A stretch of DNA of 64,000 nt, taken from positions 558,001 to 622,000 of the forward strand of contig NZ_FNNP01000001.1 in NCBI RefSeq assembly GCF_900106805.1, given 5' to 3'. The notes below the pieces were generated by a model. The model did not search any database, had not been told where the DNA came from, and saw nothing but the letters and a program-made list of their open reading frames with translations. Made by a program: the position numbers and the translations under genes. This document shows positions 40,711-49,572 of this stretch, in pieces. The stretch is from Ruegeria halocynthiae (lineage in GTDB: Bacteria > Pseudomonadota > Alphaproteobacteria > Rhodobacterales > Rhodobacteraceae). Each line of letters starts with the position of its first letter. Position 1 is the stretch's first letter.

Positions 40711-40788
40711 CACTGCTCGATAGGTTTCTTGCCTGTATGAAACCTGCCTCAATAACTTAACGCCCGCTTCGTGCGGGCGTTTTTTTTG
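40711..40788 (+). ncRNA. Candidate small RNA or bdhA leader/attenuator
   Basis: From the predicted start, the roughly 77-nt transcript would contain a perfect 7-bp hairpin (AGGTTTC 40722-40728 with GAAACCT 40739-40745). A single-stranded stretch and a terminator hairpin with eight U residues follow. This is the usual build of an Hfq-bound sRNA. An ATG at 40737 could encode a 7-codon peptide (MKPASIT), so an attenuating leader for bdhA (start 40891) is the alternative. No family is recognised. Confidence 0.5.
40759..40787 (+). terminator. Rho-independent terminator
   Basis: A perfect 9-bp stem (AACGCCCGC 40759-40767 with GCGGGCGTT 40773-40781) and a TTCGT loop are followed by an unbroken T-run to 40787. 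No protein gene on the plus strand lies upstream, so it must end a non-coding transcript or act as an attenuator. Confidence 0.9.
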
Positions 40789-40890
40789 GCTGAAATTGCG
40801 GGGATACGCACGCAAAATCATTCCCCGTTTCCTTTGCAGGTGCAGCATGGCACTGTGTGTCCGAAAATGAAATCAGGACGGAGTGCGGTC

Positions 40891-41664
40891 ATGAGCTTGT
40901 CGGGAAAAACGGCCATCATAACGGGATCGAATTCAGGGATTGGACTGGGCATTGCGCGTGAGCTGGCCAAGGCCGGTGCGGACGTGGTTCTGAACTCGTT
41001 CACTGACCGGGATGAGGATCACGCGCTGGCAGCCGAGATAGGGCAAGAGACCGGAACCAAGGCGCGCTACATCAAGGCGGACATGTCGAAAGGTGATGAA
41101 TGCCGCGCCCTGATCGAGCAGGCGGGTGCCTGTGACATTCTGGTGAATAATGCTGGTATTCAGCATGTGGCCCCGATTGATCAGTTTCCAGCCGATAAGT
41201 GGGACGCGATCATTGCGATCAATATGAATTCGGCCTTCCACACGATGGCGGCGGCATTGCCGATGATGCGTGCGGCGGGGTGGGGCCGGATTGTGAATAT
41301 CGCCTCGGCTCATGGATTGACGGCATCACCCTTCAAGGCGGCTTACATCGCGGCCAAGCACGGCGTGGTCGGGATGACCAAAACAGTGGCTCTGGAAACC
41401 GCACAGGAACCGATTACCTGCAATGCGATCTGCCCGGGCTATGTGCTGACACCGCTGGTCGAGGCGCAGATCCCGAACACAATGAAAGAATACAACATGA
41501 GCCGCGAGGATGTGGTGAAGAACGTTCTGCTGACGCGGCAACCGTCAAAAGAGTTCGCCACGGTAGAGCAATTGGGGGGGACAACGATCTTCCTGTGCTC
41601 GGATGCGGCGGCACAGATTACCGGGACAACGATTTCAGTTGATGGAGGCTGGACAGCACTTTGA
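40891..41664 (+). CDS. bdhA: D-3-hydroxybutyrate dehydrogenase (SDR family)
   Basis: NAD-dependent oxidation of 3-hydroxybutyrate to acetoacetate, part of polyhydroxybutyrate and ketone-body turnover. The 257-residue short-chain dehydrogenase has the cofactor motif ITGSNSGIGLGIA, then NNAG. The catalytic Ser is in NIASAHGL and Tyr-x-x-x-Lys is YIAAK. The C-terminal TISVDGGWTAL is typical of bacterial BdhA. I chose ATG 40891 (MSLSGKTAI); the in-frame codon at 40771 lies inside the terminator. A patatin-like gene follows 67 bp downstream. Confidence 0.92.
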   Translation: MSLSGKTAIITGSNSGIGLGIARELAKAGADVVLNSFTDRDEDHALAAEIGQETGTKARYIKADMSKGDECRALIEQAGACDILVNNAGIQHVAPIDQFPADKWDAIIAINMNSAFHTMAAALPMMRAAGWGRIVNIASAHGLTASPFKAAYIAAKHGVVGMTKTVALETAQEPITCNAICPGYVLTPLVEAQIPNTMKEYNMSREDVVKNVLLTRQPSKEFATVEQLGGTTIFLCSDAAAQITGTTISVDGGWTAL

Positions 41665-41670
41665 TGTTAA

Positions 41671-41689
41671 ATGGGGGCTCAGCCCCCAT
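41671..41689 (+). terminator. GC-rich stem-loop after bdhA
   Basis: An 8-bp perfect stem (ATGGGGGC with GCCCCCAT) with a TCA loop begins six bases after the bdhA stop. No T-run follows, so it may be a weak terminator or an mRNA-stabilising hairpin between bdhA and the patatin gene. Confidence 0.45.
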
Positions 41690-41731
41690 ACCCATCCCGG
41701 AGCATTTTGGGCCAGATGAAGAGGCGGGAAC

Positions 41732-42757
41732 ATGAAACGGATCAATCTGGCTTTGCAGGGCGGCGGTGCCCACGGCGCATTCACCTGGGGGGTACTGGAC
41801 CGTCTGCTGGATGAAGAGGATATCGAGGTCGCTGCGATCACCGGAACTTCGGCTGGGGCTCTGAACGGTGCTGCGTTCAAATCCGGTATGGTGCAGGCAG
41901 GGCGCGAAGGCGCGCGGGCCGGTCTTGACGGATTGTGGAAGCGCATGGGAGCCGTGGGGGATATGCGGATCACCCATTGGATGCGGGGCATCGAGCCCGC
42001 TCAGATCGCTCAGGCGCTGGAATACTCGCTGCCGTATTCGATCGCCGATACATGGTCGCGGCTGGTGTCGCCCTACGCCTATGGGCCGTTCTATCGCAAC
42101 CCCTTGGAACCGGTCGTCGACAAGTTCAACTTTGATGAAATTTGTGCGGATGAGGGGCCAGGCCTGTTCGTTTGCGCGACCTGTGTGCGCAGTGGCAAGA
42201 TCCGAGTGTTTGCGGGTGATGAAATTTCGACGGATGCGATATTGGCCTCGGCATGTCTGCCCAATCTGTTTCAAGCGGTCGAGATTTTCGATCCGGATAC
42301 CAACCGTACCGAGGCGTATTGGGATGGAGGCTATACCGGCAATCCGGCGCTTTACCCTCTGTTCGACAGTGGCCTTCCGGATGATGTTGTGATTGTAAAT
42401 ATCAATCCGCTTGAGCGGGATGAAGTGCCCAAGACACCACAGCAGATACAGAACCGGATCAACGAGATCAGCTTTAACTCATCCCTGTTTCGTGAGTTGC
42501 GGGCGATCAGTTTCGTGCAGCGGCTGCTGCGCGAGGGAAAGTTGAGGGCGGGCGAGATGAGCCGGGTTCTGGTTCATATGATCGCGGATGACGAACTGAT
42601 GAATGATCTGTCAGCAGCAACTAAGACTGTTCCGAACCCGGTTGTACTAAACCGGTTGAAACAGGCTGGTCGCACCGCTGCCAACCGGTTTTTGCGCGCT
42701 CATAAATCTGATCTGGGTGAGCGCAGTACAGTCGATCTGCCCGCAATGTTTGGGTGA
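41732..42757 (+). CDS. Patatin-like phospholipase family protein
   Basis: Serine hydrolase of 341 residues. The oxyanion motif is LQGGGAHGAF near the N-terminus, the nucleophile elbow is GTSAGALNG, and the catalytic Asp is in WDGGYTGNP. Together they form the Ser-Asp dyad of patatins. No signal peptide, so cytoplasmic. In Rhodobacteraceae and Rhizobiales this gene commonly follows bdhA, which suggests a role linked to polyhydroxybutyrate granules, but the substrate is not known. Confidence 0.9.
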   Translation: MKRINLALQGGGAHGAFTWGVLDRLLDEEDIEVAAITGTSAGALNGAAFKSGMVQAGREGARAGLDGLWKRMGAVGDMRITHWMRGIEPAQIAQALEYSLPYSIADTWSRLVSPYAYGPFYRNPLEPVVDKFNFDEICADEGPGLFVCATCVRSGKIRVFAGDEISTDAILASACLPNLFQAVEIFDPDTNRTEAYWDGGYTGNPALYPLFDSGLPDDVVIVNINPLERDEVPKTPQQIQNRINEISFNSSLFRELRAISFVQRLLREGKLRAGEMSRVLVHMIADDELMNDLSAATKTVPNPVVLNRLKQAGRTAANRFLRAHKSDLGERSTVDLPAMFG

Positions 42758-42768
42758 TTACAGGGTAA

Positions 42769-43446
42769 TTACTCGGGCGGCTGTGTCGGATCTTTGTCGT
42801 TGGGGTATACAAGCCCTGCCGAAATCACCAATTTGGCTGCGTCTTCGATGGACATGTCCAGCAGGATCACATCTTCGGCTGGAAAAAACAGCAGGAATCC
42901 CGAAGTCGGGTTCGGAGTGGTCGGGACAAAGATGCTCAGCAATTCGCCACCGGTTTCGGCACGCTGGCTGACTTCACCCCGGGCCGTGGTCGAGACAAAT
43001 CCAATCGCCCATATGCCCCGGCGTGGATATTGGATCAGGCAGGCTTTCTCAAACGAGCGTTCGGTCTGCGCAAAAACCGTTTCCGAGATTTGCTTGATGC
43101 CGGAATAGACTGAGCGGACGACGGGCATCCGATTGACCAGACTTTCGGCAAAATGGATCAACGAGCGGCCAAGAATGCCTTTGGCAACCCACCCGACGAC
43201 AACCGTGAAGATCAGGAAGATGACGACGCCGACGCCACGCAGGTTGATCCCCACATATTCGGCAGGCTGGAATTGCTGAGGGATCAGCGGCAGCACGGCG
43301 CTGTCGATCCAGCCCACGACCGACCAGATCAGCCAGATCGTCAGCCAGACCGGTGCAATGACGACGATGCCCGTCAGAAATGACGCGCGCAACCCGGATA
43401 ATAGGCCTGAGCGGCGATGAGGTTCTTCGTCAAATGGTGTGTTCAT
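42769..43446 (-). CDS. DUF502 family membrane protein
   Basis: 225-residue protein with two hydrophobic segments: FLTGIVVIAPVWLTIWLIWSVVGWI, and GVGVVIFLIFTVVVGWVAKGI. The conserved DUF502 block covers VNRMPVVRSVYSGIKQISET, the QYPRRGIWAIGFVS segment, and the VPTTPNPTSGFLLFFP segment. Function is uncharacterised. It is convergent with the patatin gene, 11 bp apart. Confidence 0.88.
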   Translation of the reverse strand: MNTPFDEEPHRRSGLLSGLRASFLTGIVVIAPVWLTIWLIWSVVGWIDSAVLPLIPQQFQPAEYVGINLRGVGVVIFLIFTVVVGWVAKGILGRSLIHFAESLVNRMPVVRSVYSGIKQISETVFAQTERSFEKACLIQYPRRGIWAIGFVSTTARGEVSQRAETGGELLSIFVPTTPNPTSGFLLFFPAEDVILLDMSIEDAAKLVISAGLVYPNDKDPTQPPE

Positions 43447-43510
43447 TACGGGCCTGAGTGGTTTGCGGAATTAGTTAAGCAGTCCTAAGCGTTGGTACAA
43501 TAGGCTTATG

Positions 43511-44425
43511 TCACTCAGTGCTTTTGACCAGCGCCTTTGCAATGCCCGCTGCCAGACGCGCATTGTTGCGCACCAGCGCGATGTTGGCGATCAACGAACG
43601 ACCATCGGTTTGTTCATAAATGCGCTGCAACAGATAGGGGGTAACGCCCTTGCCGGTTATTCTGTGCGTTTCGGCATCGGCCTGAGCTGATGCAATGATC
43701 GGGGCCAGTTCCTCGGCTGCGATCTGATCAGCCTGCGGGATTGGGTTGGCGATCAACTGACCGCCGGGCAGGCCCAGCGCGCGGCGGGTGGCATGGGCCC
43801 TGGCAATGTCTGCCGCACTGTCCATGCGCAAGGGTGCAACAAGCGGGGATTTGGCGGACCAGAAAGCAGGAAACTCATCCTGCCCGTGCGCGATGACAGG
43901 CACACCCAGCGTTTCCATTACCTCAAGCGTTTTGGCCAGATCCAGGATAGCTTTGGCTCCTGCCGCGACAACGGTCACGGGGGTTTGCGCAAGCTCATGC
44001 AGATCGGCAGAGATATCGAACGAGGTTTCAGCGCCTTGATGCACACCGCCGATGCCTCCGGTGGCAAAGACTTCGATACCCGCATAATGCGCAGCTATCA
44101 TGGTGGCAGCGACGGTGGTGGCCCCTGTTCCGCCAGTAGCAAGGCAGGCAGCCATATCGGCGCGCGATAACTTGGCAACCCCTTGCGCCTGACCCAATGC
44201 CTTAAGCTGGTCGGGCTCCAGGCCAACATTCAACACGCCGTCGATCACAGCAATCGTAGCGGGTGCCGCGCCTGCATCGCGAATATCCTGTTCGACCTGA
44301 GCAGCCACCTCGATGTTCTGAGGGTAGGGCATCCCGTGGGTGATGATGGTGCTTTCAAGTGCAACGATGGGTTGGCTTGCGTCCTTTGCGGCGCGAACCT
44401 CGGCGGAATATTGGATGTTGATCAC
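43511..44425 (-). CDS. psuG: Pseudouridine-5'-phosphate glycosidase PsuG
   Basis: Cleaves pseudouridine 5'-phosphate to uracil and ribose 5-phosphate. The 304-residue protein carries the family blocks IVALESTIITHGMPYPQN, TVAATMIAAHYAGIEVFATGGIGGVHQGAE, GAKAILDL and the C-terminal ANIALVRNNARLAAGIAKAL. Its ATG overlaps the stop of the upstream kinase gene (44422-44425), which gives a complete psuK-psuG catabolic pair for RNA-derived pseudouridine. Confidence 0.94.
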   Translation of the reverse strand: MINIQYSAEVRAAKDASQPIVALESTIITHGMPYPQNIEVAAQVEQDIRDAGAAPATIAVIDGVLNVGLEPDQLKALGQAQGVAKLSRADMAACLATGGTGATTVAATMIAAHYAGIEVFATGGIGGVHQGAETSFDISADLHELAQTPVTVVAAGAKAILDLAKTLEVMETLGVPVIAHGQDEFPAFWSAKSPLVAPLRMDSAADIARAHATRRALGLPGGQLIANPIPQADQIAAEELAPIIASAQADAETHRITGKGVTPYLLQRIYEQTDGRSLIANIALVRNNARLAAGIAKALVKSTE

Positions 44426-45327
44426 AGTGGGGTTTCTCCGGAAACGTAGGTTGCGGCAGCGTGCAGGGCGCGCTTGAGCGCAGCGTCGTTGTCTGCACCG
44501 TCTGCCTCGGCGGCGATATGGGCGGCCATGAAAGTATCACCTGCGCCAGTCACGCGCGTGACCAGTACGGATGGAGGTTTGTGGGTCAGAACACTCTCGG
44601 CGCTGCCGACAGTGGCCGAGTTGCCGCCATCGGTCACCAGAACGCGTAACGCGCCGCGCTCAAGCAAGCCCTTGGCAGCACTTTCGGAATCGGTGAATTC
44701 GCGCTGGCAGAGCAGGCCCGCTTCTTCGAGATTCACATAGAGTGTCGCGCGGGCATGTTTCAGAAAGGGTAACAGACGTTCGGCCTTGCCGGGTGATGCA
44801 GGGGCCACGCGAAGATCGGCGCGGGCAAAGGCTGGGCTTTGCGCAATTTCTTTCAGCAGGTCCAAGGTCAAGTTCCCATCCAGCGCGATGGGGCCTTCAA
44901 AGGGTGTGTTTTCAAAACCCAATGGACCATGCATCAACGGACGTAGAATCTTGGCGCCCGCCGCCTCGAGAGAATGGGCGTCTGCAATCGCCGCGATCAA
45001 CCCGTTAGCGCCTTCAACAGCCATATAGCGGTCAGTTGGCAGGTCTTGCGAGCGGTAGATGTGGTCGGTGATCATACCCAGCCGTGTGCAGGCGTGAACC
45101 AGCTCGTTCCCTTCGGGATCGCGACCAATCGCAGTCAGTAGCGTTGGGGTCATCCCGAAGCGCACCAGCGTCATGGCGATGTTCATGGCAACTCCGCCGG
45201 GTAAGCGGGTAATCCGCCCCGGCACATCCGATCCCTGCCGCATTACGCTGGCAGACCGACCGATCACGTCCCACAGGACCGATCCGATACACAGGATTTC
45301 GTTGTTCTGAGTCATGTCTCGTGTCAT
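44422..45327 (-). CDS. psuK: PfkB-family kinase, probable pseudouridine kinase
   Basis: Ribokinase-like enzyme of about 301 residues. The N-terminal substrate region ILCIGSVLWDVIGRSA is followed by GRITRLPGGVAMNIAMTLVRFG. The C-terminal anion-hole and catalytic motif is VTRVTGAGDTFMAAH. The ribokinase family acts on many sugars and nucleosides. Assignment to pseudouridine rests on the ATGA overlap with psuG. Start codons at 45327, 45315 and 45351 are possible; I prefer 45327. Confidence 0.85.
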   Translation of the reverse strand: MTRDMTQNNEILCIGSVLWDVIGRSASVMRQGSDVPGRITRLPGGVAMNIAMTLVRFGMTPTLLTAIGRDPEGNELVHACTRLGMITDHIYRSQDLPTDRYMAVEGANGLIAAIADAHSLEAAGAKILRPLMHGPLGFENTPFEGPIALDGNLTLDLLKEIAQSPAFARADLRVAPASPGKAERLLPFLKHARATLYVNLEEAGLLCQREFTDSESAAKGLLERGALRVLVTDGGNSATVGSAESVLTHKPPSVLVTRVTGAGDTFMAAHIAAEADGADNDAALKRALHAAATYVSGETPL

Positions 45328-45370
45328 GCCGCAGCCCCGGAGCCGGTGCAAGGGTTAACGCTCACAGTCT

Positions 45371-45991
45371 TCAGCGCATTGCGGCGATCAGGGTGTTCAA
45401 TGCATCCAGTGGGTTGTCCTGTGACCAGATTTCATCCCCGATGCCGAAGAAATCAGTGCAGGGGCTAAGGTCACGGACCAGTTCTTGGGTTAGCCCGCCT
45501 TCGGCCACCACCGGAACCTCGATCACTTCGGACCACCACTGGAACAGATCATGCTCGGCGTGGGTTCCGTCGCCCAGAGCGACGTTGCCGACCGGTCCAA
45601 AGGAAACATAGTCCGCTCCGCCTTCGCCAGCGGACATGCCATCGTGATTGGAGGTTCCGCAAAAGCTGCCGACGATGGCATCCGGGCCCAGCTCCTTACG
45701 TGCGGCCCTGACCGAGCGTGCTGCATCTTCCAGATGCACCCCATCCAGTCCAAGCCGTTGGGCCAGCAACACATGGTTCGATATCACAAGCGCCACGTCG
45801 TGCGCATGAGCAACTTCGCGACAGGCATCGGCAGCACGGGCGATGGTGTCTTCATCGCTTCCCGCTAACGCCAGCCGTATACAAGCGATCTCGACCCCGT
45901 CCAGAACGCGGGACAGTTGGTCGGGGAACGTGCTCAGGGTGATCGTTGGCGGAGTAATCAGATAAATCTGCGGCTGCTCGGGGGTGTCCAT
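45371..45991 (-). CDS. Thiamine phosphate synthase-like protein
   Basis: 206-residue TIM-barrel protein of the ThiE/TenI family. It has IYLITPP at the N-terminus, LGLDGVHLEDAARSVRAARKEL, SFCGTSNHDGMSAGEGGADYVSFGPV and a C-terminal VVAEGGL phosphate loop. ThiE makes thiamine monophosphate; TenI-type members isomerise the thiazole. Several ThiE motifs are altered (GTSNHD where S-H-D/T is usual), so true ThiE activity is uncertain. It lies 43 bp upstream of psuK on the same strand and may share its transcript. Confidence 0.8.
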   Translation of the reverse strand: MDTPEQPQIYLITPPTITLSTFPDQLSRVLDGVEIACIRLALAGSDEDTIARAADACREVAHAHDVALVISNHVLLAQRLGLDGVHLEDAARSVRAARKELGPDAIVGSFCGTSNHDGMSAGEGGADYVSFGPVGNVALGDGTHAEHDLFQWWSEVIEVPVVAEGGLTQELVRDLSPCTDFFGIGDEIWSQDNPLDALNTLIAAMR

Positions 45992-46145
45992 TGGCGCGTC
46001 CTTGGTTTTTAGTCTTTCGCGCGGTTTAGCGGATTGCGGCCGGGAAGCAAACTTTTATGCCCTTATGCGCGTGATTTGGCACGCAGGGTGCCTTGCCCTG
46101 CGCAGGCGTCGGGATTAGAGCAGGCAGACCTTTTCGGAGATAGCG

Positions 46146-46889
46146 ATGCCCAGCGATACATCCCAACCTTCTTTCGTTCTTGTGCGCCCGCAGATGGGCG
46201 AAAACATTGGTGCCGCGGCACGGGCGATGTGGAATTTCGGGCTGGACCGGATGCGGATCGTTGCACCCCGCGATGGGTGGCCGAACCCCAAGGCCGTGGC
46301 GATGTCCAGCGGGGCAGGGCGGTTGTTGGATGAGGCGCAGTTATTCGATGATCTGGCCGGAGCATTAGGGGACCGCACCTATGTCTTTGCAACCACGGCC
46401 CGGCAGCGGGGTCTGACGAAACCTGTGTTCAGCCCCGAACGCGCGATGCAGATTGCTGCGGAAAAGGTGGCTGCAGGTGAAAAGGTTGCTGTGTTGTTCG
46501 GACCTGAACGGGCCGGGCTTGAAAACGAGGACATAGCCAAGGCCAACGCGATTATCTCGGTGCCGGTAAACCCTGAATATGCCTCGTTGAATCTTGGACA
46601 ATGTGTGCTTCTGACCGCTTATGAGTGGATGCGCCAGGCCGGGGATGTGGTGCATGAAGCCACCGATCTGGGTAAGGGCGATTGGGCGACGGGGATCGAG
46701 GTCGAAAAACTGGTCGAGCACTACGAGGATCGGTTGGAGGAAGCTGGTTTCTTCTACCCGCCCGAAAAGGCTGAAGGGATGAAGACCAACCTGCGCAACC
46801 TATGGTCGCGAATGCGGATGACGCGGGCGGATGTGCAGATGCTGCACGGGGTGATGCGTCAGATGGTCCGCTGGAAGGATCGGGGCTGA
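46146..46889 (+). CDS. trmJ: tRNA 2'-O-methyltransferase TrmJ
   Basis: SPOUT-class enzyme that methylates the ribose at position 32 of tRNAs. The 247-residue protein begins FVLVRPQMGENIGAAARAMWNFGL (motif 1). Motif 2 is AVLFGPERAGLENEDI and motif 3, the trefoil knot, is NPEYASLNLGQCVLL. The C-terminal TrmJ helical tail is present. The start has GGAGATAGCG upstream. It is divergent from the ThiE-like gene. Confidence 0.93.
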   Translation: MPSDTSQPSFVLVRPQMGENIGAAARAMWNFGLDRMRIVAPRDGWPNPKAVAMSSGAGRLLDEAQLFDDLAGALGDRTYVFATTARQRGLTKPVFSPERAMQIAAEKVAAGEKVAVLFGPERAGLENEDIAKANAIISVPVNPEYASLNLGQCVLLTAYEWMRQAGDVVHEATDLGKGDWATGIEVEKLVEHYEDRLEEAGFFYPPEKAEGMKTNLRNLWSRMRMTRADVQMLHGVMRQMVRWKDRG

Positions 46890-46951
46890 GGCTGGACCTC
46901 ACGCCCAAGTAGACCTAGCTTGCGACGAAATCCAAGGCATAAGAGGACAGC

Positions 46952-48097
46952 ATGAGCGGTAAGCGCAGCATCTTCGAAGACGTCTCAGACACGGAAAAAC
47001 AAGAGGCGATTCAACCGGGCATGATTGATCGCGGGCGTGGCGGCGCGCGTCAGGCCATTCGCATCTGGCTGATGATCCTGTTCGCGCTAGTGGTCATCAT
47101 GATTGCGGTCGGTGGCTTGACCCGGCTGACGGATAGCGGCCTATCCATCACCGAATGGCGCCCGATCACAGGAGCCATCCCGCCGACCTCTGAAGCCGAA
47201 TGGCAGGCCGAGTTCGACAAGTACCAGCAAATCGACCAATGGCGTATCCAGAACCAGTGGATGGAGCTGGCTGACTTCAAATCAATCTACTGGTGGGAAT
47301 GGGGCCACCGCCAACTGGGCCGCGTGATCGGTTTGGTCTGGGCGCTTGGTTTCTTTGGTTTTCTTATCGCCCGCAAGATACCGACAGGTTGGACCGGCCG
47401 GTTGCTGATCCCCGGAGCGTTTGGCGGCGTTCAGGGGGCAGTTGGATGGTGGATGGTCGCGTCGGGCGTGACACAGGGCGAAGGGATGACCGCAGTCGCC
47501 AGCTATCGGCTGGCCGTTCATTTGGGGCTCGCCTTCGTCATACTCGGATTTCTGGCCTGGTACATCTTCATGTTGGGACGCGAGGAACGCGATCTGATGC
47601 AGGCCCGGCGCGCGAAAGAAACGCGGTTGTTCTCGCTGTCCACAGGCCTGATGCATTTCGCCTTTTTACAAATACTCATTGGCGCGCTGGTGGCTGGCAT
47701 CGACGCCGGCCGATCTTATACGGATTGGCCATTGATCGGAGGTCAACTCCTACCACCAGATGCCACGATGCTTGAACCGATGTGGCGTAATTTCTTTGAA
47801 AGTCCGGGTCTGGTGCAGTTCATCCACCGCTGCGCTGGCTATCTGCTGTTCGCTTTCGGAGTCGTTGTCTGGCGGCGTGGCAGCGCCAGCGCGCATCCGC
47901 AGACCCGGTTCGCCTTTAATGCGCTGTTCGCTGCGCTATCGCTGCAGGTTGTGGTCGGGATCATGACCGTGATCTATGCAGCACCCTGGCAAATCGCGAT
48001 ATTCCACCAATTCATGGCTGTTGTGGTCTGGACACTGATCCTGCGCGCACGTTTTCTGACGGCCTATCCCATTTCAACCTCTCTGCGCGGAGCATGA
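46952..48097 (+). CDS. ctaA: Heme A synthase CtaA (COX15 type)
   Basis: Inner-membrane enzyme that oxidises the methyl group of haem O to a formyl, giving haem A for cytochrome aa3 oxidase. The 381-residue protein has eight hydrophobic segments. The first loop is VGGLTRLTDSGLSITEWRPITGAIPP, and haem-ligand histidines lie in WEWGHRQLGR and FIHRCAGYLL. The alphaproteobacterial COX15-like form has a long first loop, as seen here. Start after AAGAGGACAGC. The next gene begins 5 bp after its stop. Confidence 0.94.
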   Translation: MSGKRSIFEDVSDTEKQEAIQPGMIDRGRGGARQAIRIWLMILFALVVIMIAVGGLTRLTDSGLSITEWRPITGAIPPTSEAEWQAEFDKYQQIDQWRIQNQWMELADFKSIYWWEWGHRQLGRVIGLVWALGFFGFLIARKIPTGWTGRLLIPGAFGGVQGAVGWWMVASGVTQGEGMTAVASYRLAVHLGLAFVILGFLAWYIFMLGREERDLMQARRAKETRLFSLSTGLMHFAFLQILIGALVAGIDAGRSYTDWPLIGGQLLPPDATMLEPMWRNFFESPGLVQFIHRCAGYLLFAFGVVVWRRGSASAHPQTRFAFNALFAALSLQVVVGIMTVIYAAPWQIAIFHQFMAVVVWTLILRARFLTAYPISTSLRGA

Positions 48098-48102
48098 TCT
48101 AG

Positions 48103-49572
48103 ATGACAGCTTTCAACGACTTGATGGCCTATCAGCGCCAAACCTCGGCCCTTGGTCAGATTGCCGGACGTCTGGGTTGGGATCAGGAAACCGTAATGCC
48201 GCGTGGCGCCGCCCCGCAGCGGGCCGAGGAGATGGCCGCGATCGAAGCCGTGCTTCACGCGCGCCGATCAGATCCGCGCGTGGCAGAGTGGTTGGAAAGC
48301 GCATATGCAACCAGCGAAGCGGACAAGGCCCAGCTGCGCGAAATACGCCGTGAATATGATCGGGCGGTAAAGGTTCCATCGGATCTGGCAACAGCGATTG
48401 CGCGCTTGACGTCCGAGGCTCAGGGAAAGTGGGCGCAGGCCCGCGCGAACGAGGATGTCGCAGCATTTCTACCTGTTCTGGAAGAGGTTGTTGCGCTCAA
48501 GCGTGAGGAGGGCTCGGCGCTTGCCCAAGGGGGCGATATCTATGACGCAATGGTCGAGGATTACGAACCCCATACAGCAGGCGCCCAGATTGCCGAGATA
48601 TTCGACCAGATGCGCCCGCGTTTGGTCGCCTTGCGCGCGGCAGTACTGGATCGGCCCGAACCCGCGGCACTGACCGGCAGCTTTGACGAATTGACCCAGA
48701 TGCGACTGACGCAAAAGCTGGCAGTAGCATTTGGGTATGACCTGAACAATGGCCGCGTGGACAAAGCGGTGCACCCGTTTAGTTCGGGCAGTGGGTTGGA
48801 TGTGCGGATCACCACCAGAACCAGCGAGACCGACCCGTTCAACTGTTTCTACTCGACGATTCATGAGGTGGGGCATGCGGCCTATGAACAAGGCATTGAT
48901 CCGGCCTATCTGCTGACGCCATTGGGACGCGGCGTATCCATGGGGGTGCATGAAAGCCAGAGCCGGATTTACGAAAACCAGTTGGGCAGGTCTCGCGCGT
49001 TTACCGGCTGGCTGTTCGACCAGATGAAAGAAGCCTTTGGCGATTTTGGTATCGCTGATGCTGATGCCTTCTACGCAACGGTTAATCGTGTGCACAACGG
49101 ATATATCCGAACCGAAGCGGATGAGGTTCAGTACAACCTGCATATCATGCTGCGCTTCGATCTTGAGCGGGCGCTGATGGCGGGTGATCTTCAGGTCGGC
49201 GACCTTGAAGCCGCGTGGAACGATCGTTTCGCTGCCGATTTCGGATATGCGGTCGACAAGCCATCGAATGGATGTCTGCAGGATGTGCACTGGTCTGTCG
49301 GCCTGTTTGGGTACTTCCCAACCTATTCGCTGGGTAATGTCTACGCGGGATGCCTCAACCAAGCGTTACAGAAAGCTGTTCCGGAATTGGATACACAATT
49401 GGCAAAGGGCGACACCTCGGACGCGACGGGTTGGTTGCGCGAGAACGTCCAGCAATTCGGCGGGCTTTATGCGCCTCGTGAAATTATCAAGCGCGCCAGT
49501 GGGGTAGAGCCAGGGCCGGAGCCTTTGTTGGTTTATCTTGAGCAGAAATTTGGTGGGCTTTACGAGCTTTGA
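48103..49572 (+). CDS. M32-family metallocarboxypeptidase
   Basis: Zinc carboxypeptidase of 489 residues (Thermus Taq carboxypeptidase family). The HEXXH site is HEVGH (254-258) in STIHEVGHAAYEQG. The family motifs DVRITTR upstream, HESQSRIYENQLGR and IRTEADEVQYNLH downstream complete the metal and substrate site. No signal peptide, so cytoplasmic peptide trimming is likely. It starts 5 bp after the ctaA stop, and its stop overlaps the next start codon. Confidence 0.94.
   Translation: MTAFNDLMAYQRQTSALGQIAGRLGWDQETVMPRGAAPQRAEEMAAIEAVLHARRSDPRVAEWLESAYATSEADKAQLREIRREYDRAVKVPSDLATAIARLTSEAQGKWAQARANEDVAAFLPVLEEVVALKREEGSALAQGGDIYDAMVEDYEPHTAGAQIAEIFDQMRPRLVALRAAVLDRPEPAALTGSFDELTQMRLTQKLAVAFGYDLNNGRVDKAVHPFSSGSGLDVRITTRTSETDPFNCFYSTIHEVGHAAYEQGIDPAYLLTPLGRGVSMGVHESQSRIYENQLGRSRAFTGWLFDQMKEAFGDFGIADADAFYATVNRVHNGYIRTEADEVQYNLHIMLRFDLERALMAGDLQVGDLEAAWNDRFAADFGYAVDKPSNGCLQDVHWSVGLFGYFPTYSLGNVYAGCLNQALQKAVPELDTQLAKGDTSDATGWLRENVQQFGGLYAPREIIKRASGVEPGPEPLLVYLEQKFGGLYEL

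Noticed and set aside
40771-40890. N-terminal extension of BdhA (40 residues)
   Set aside because: It would start inside the terminator hairpin, and the SDR fold begins at 40891.
48469-49362. 297-codon minus-strand ORF opposite the M32 peptidase
   Set aside because: Overlaps a well-supported zinc peptidase in the other frame.
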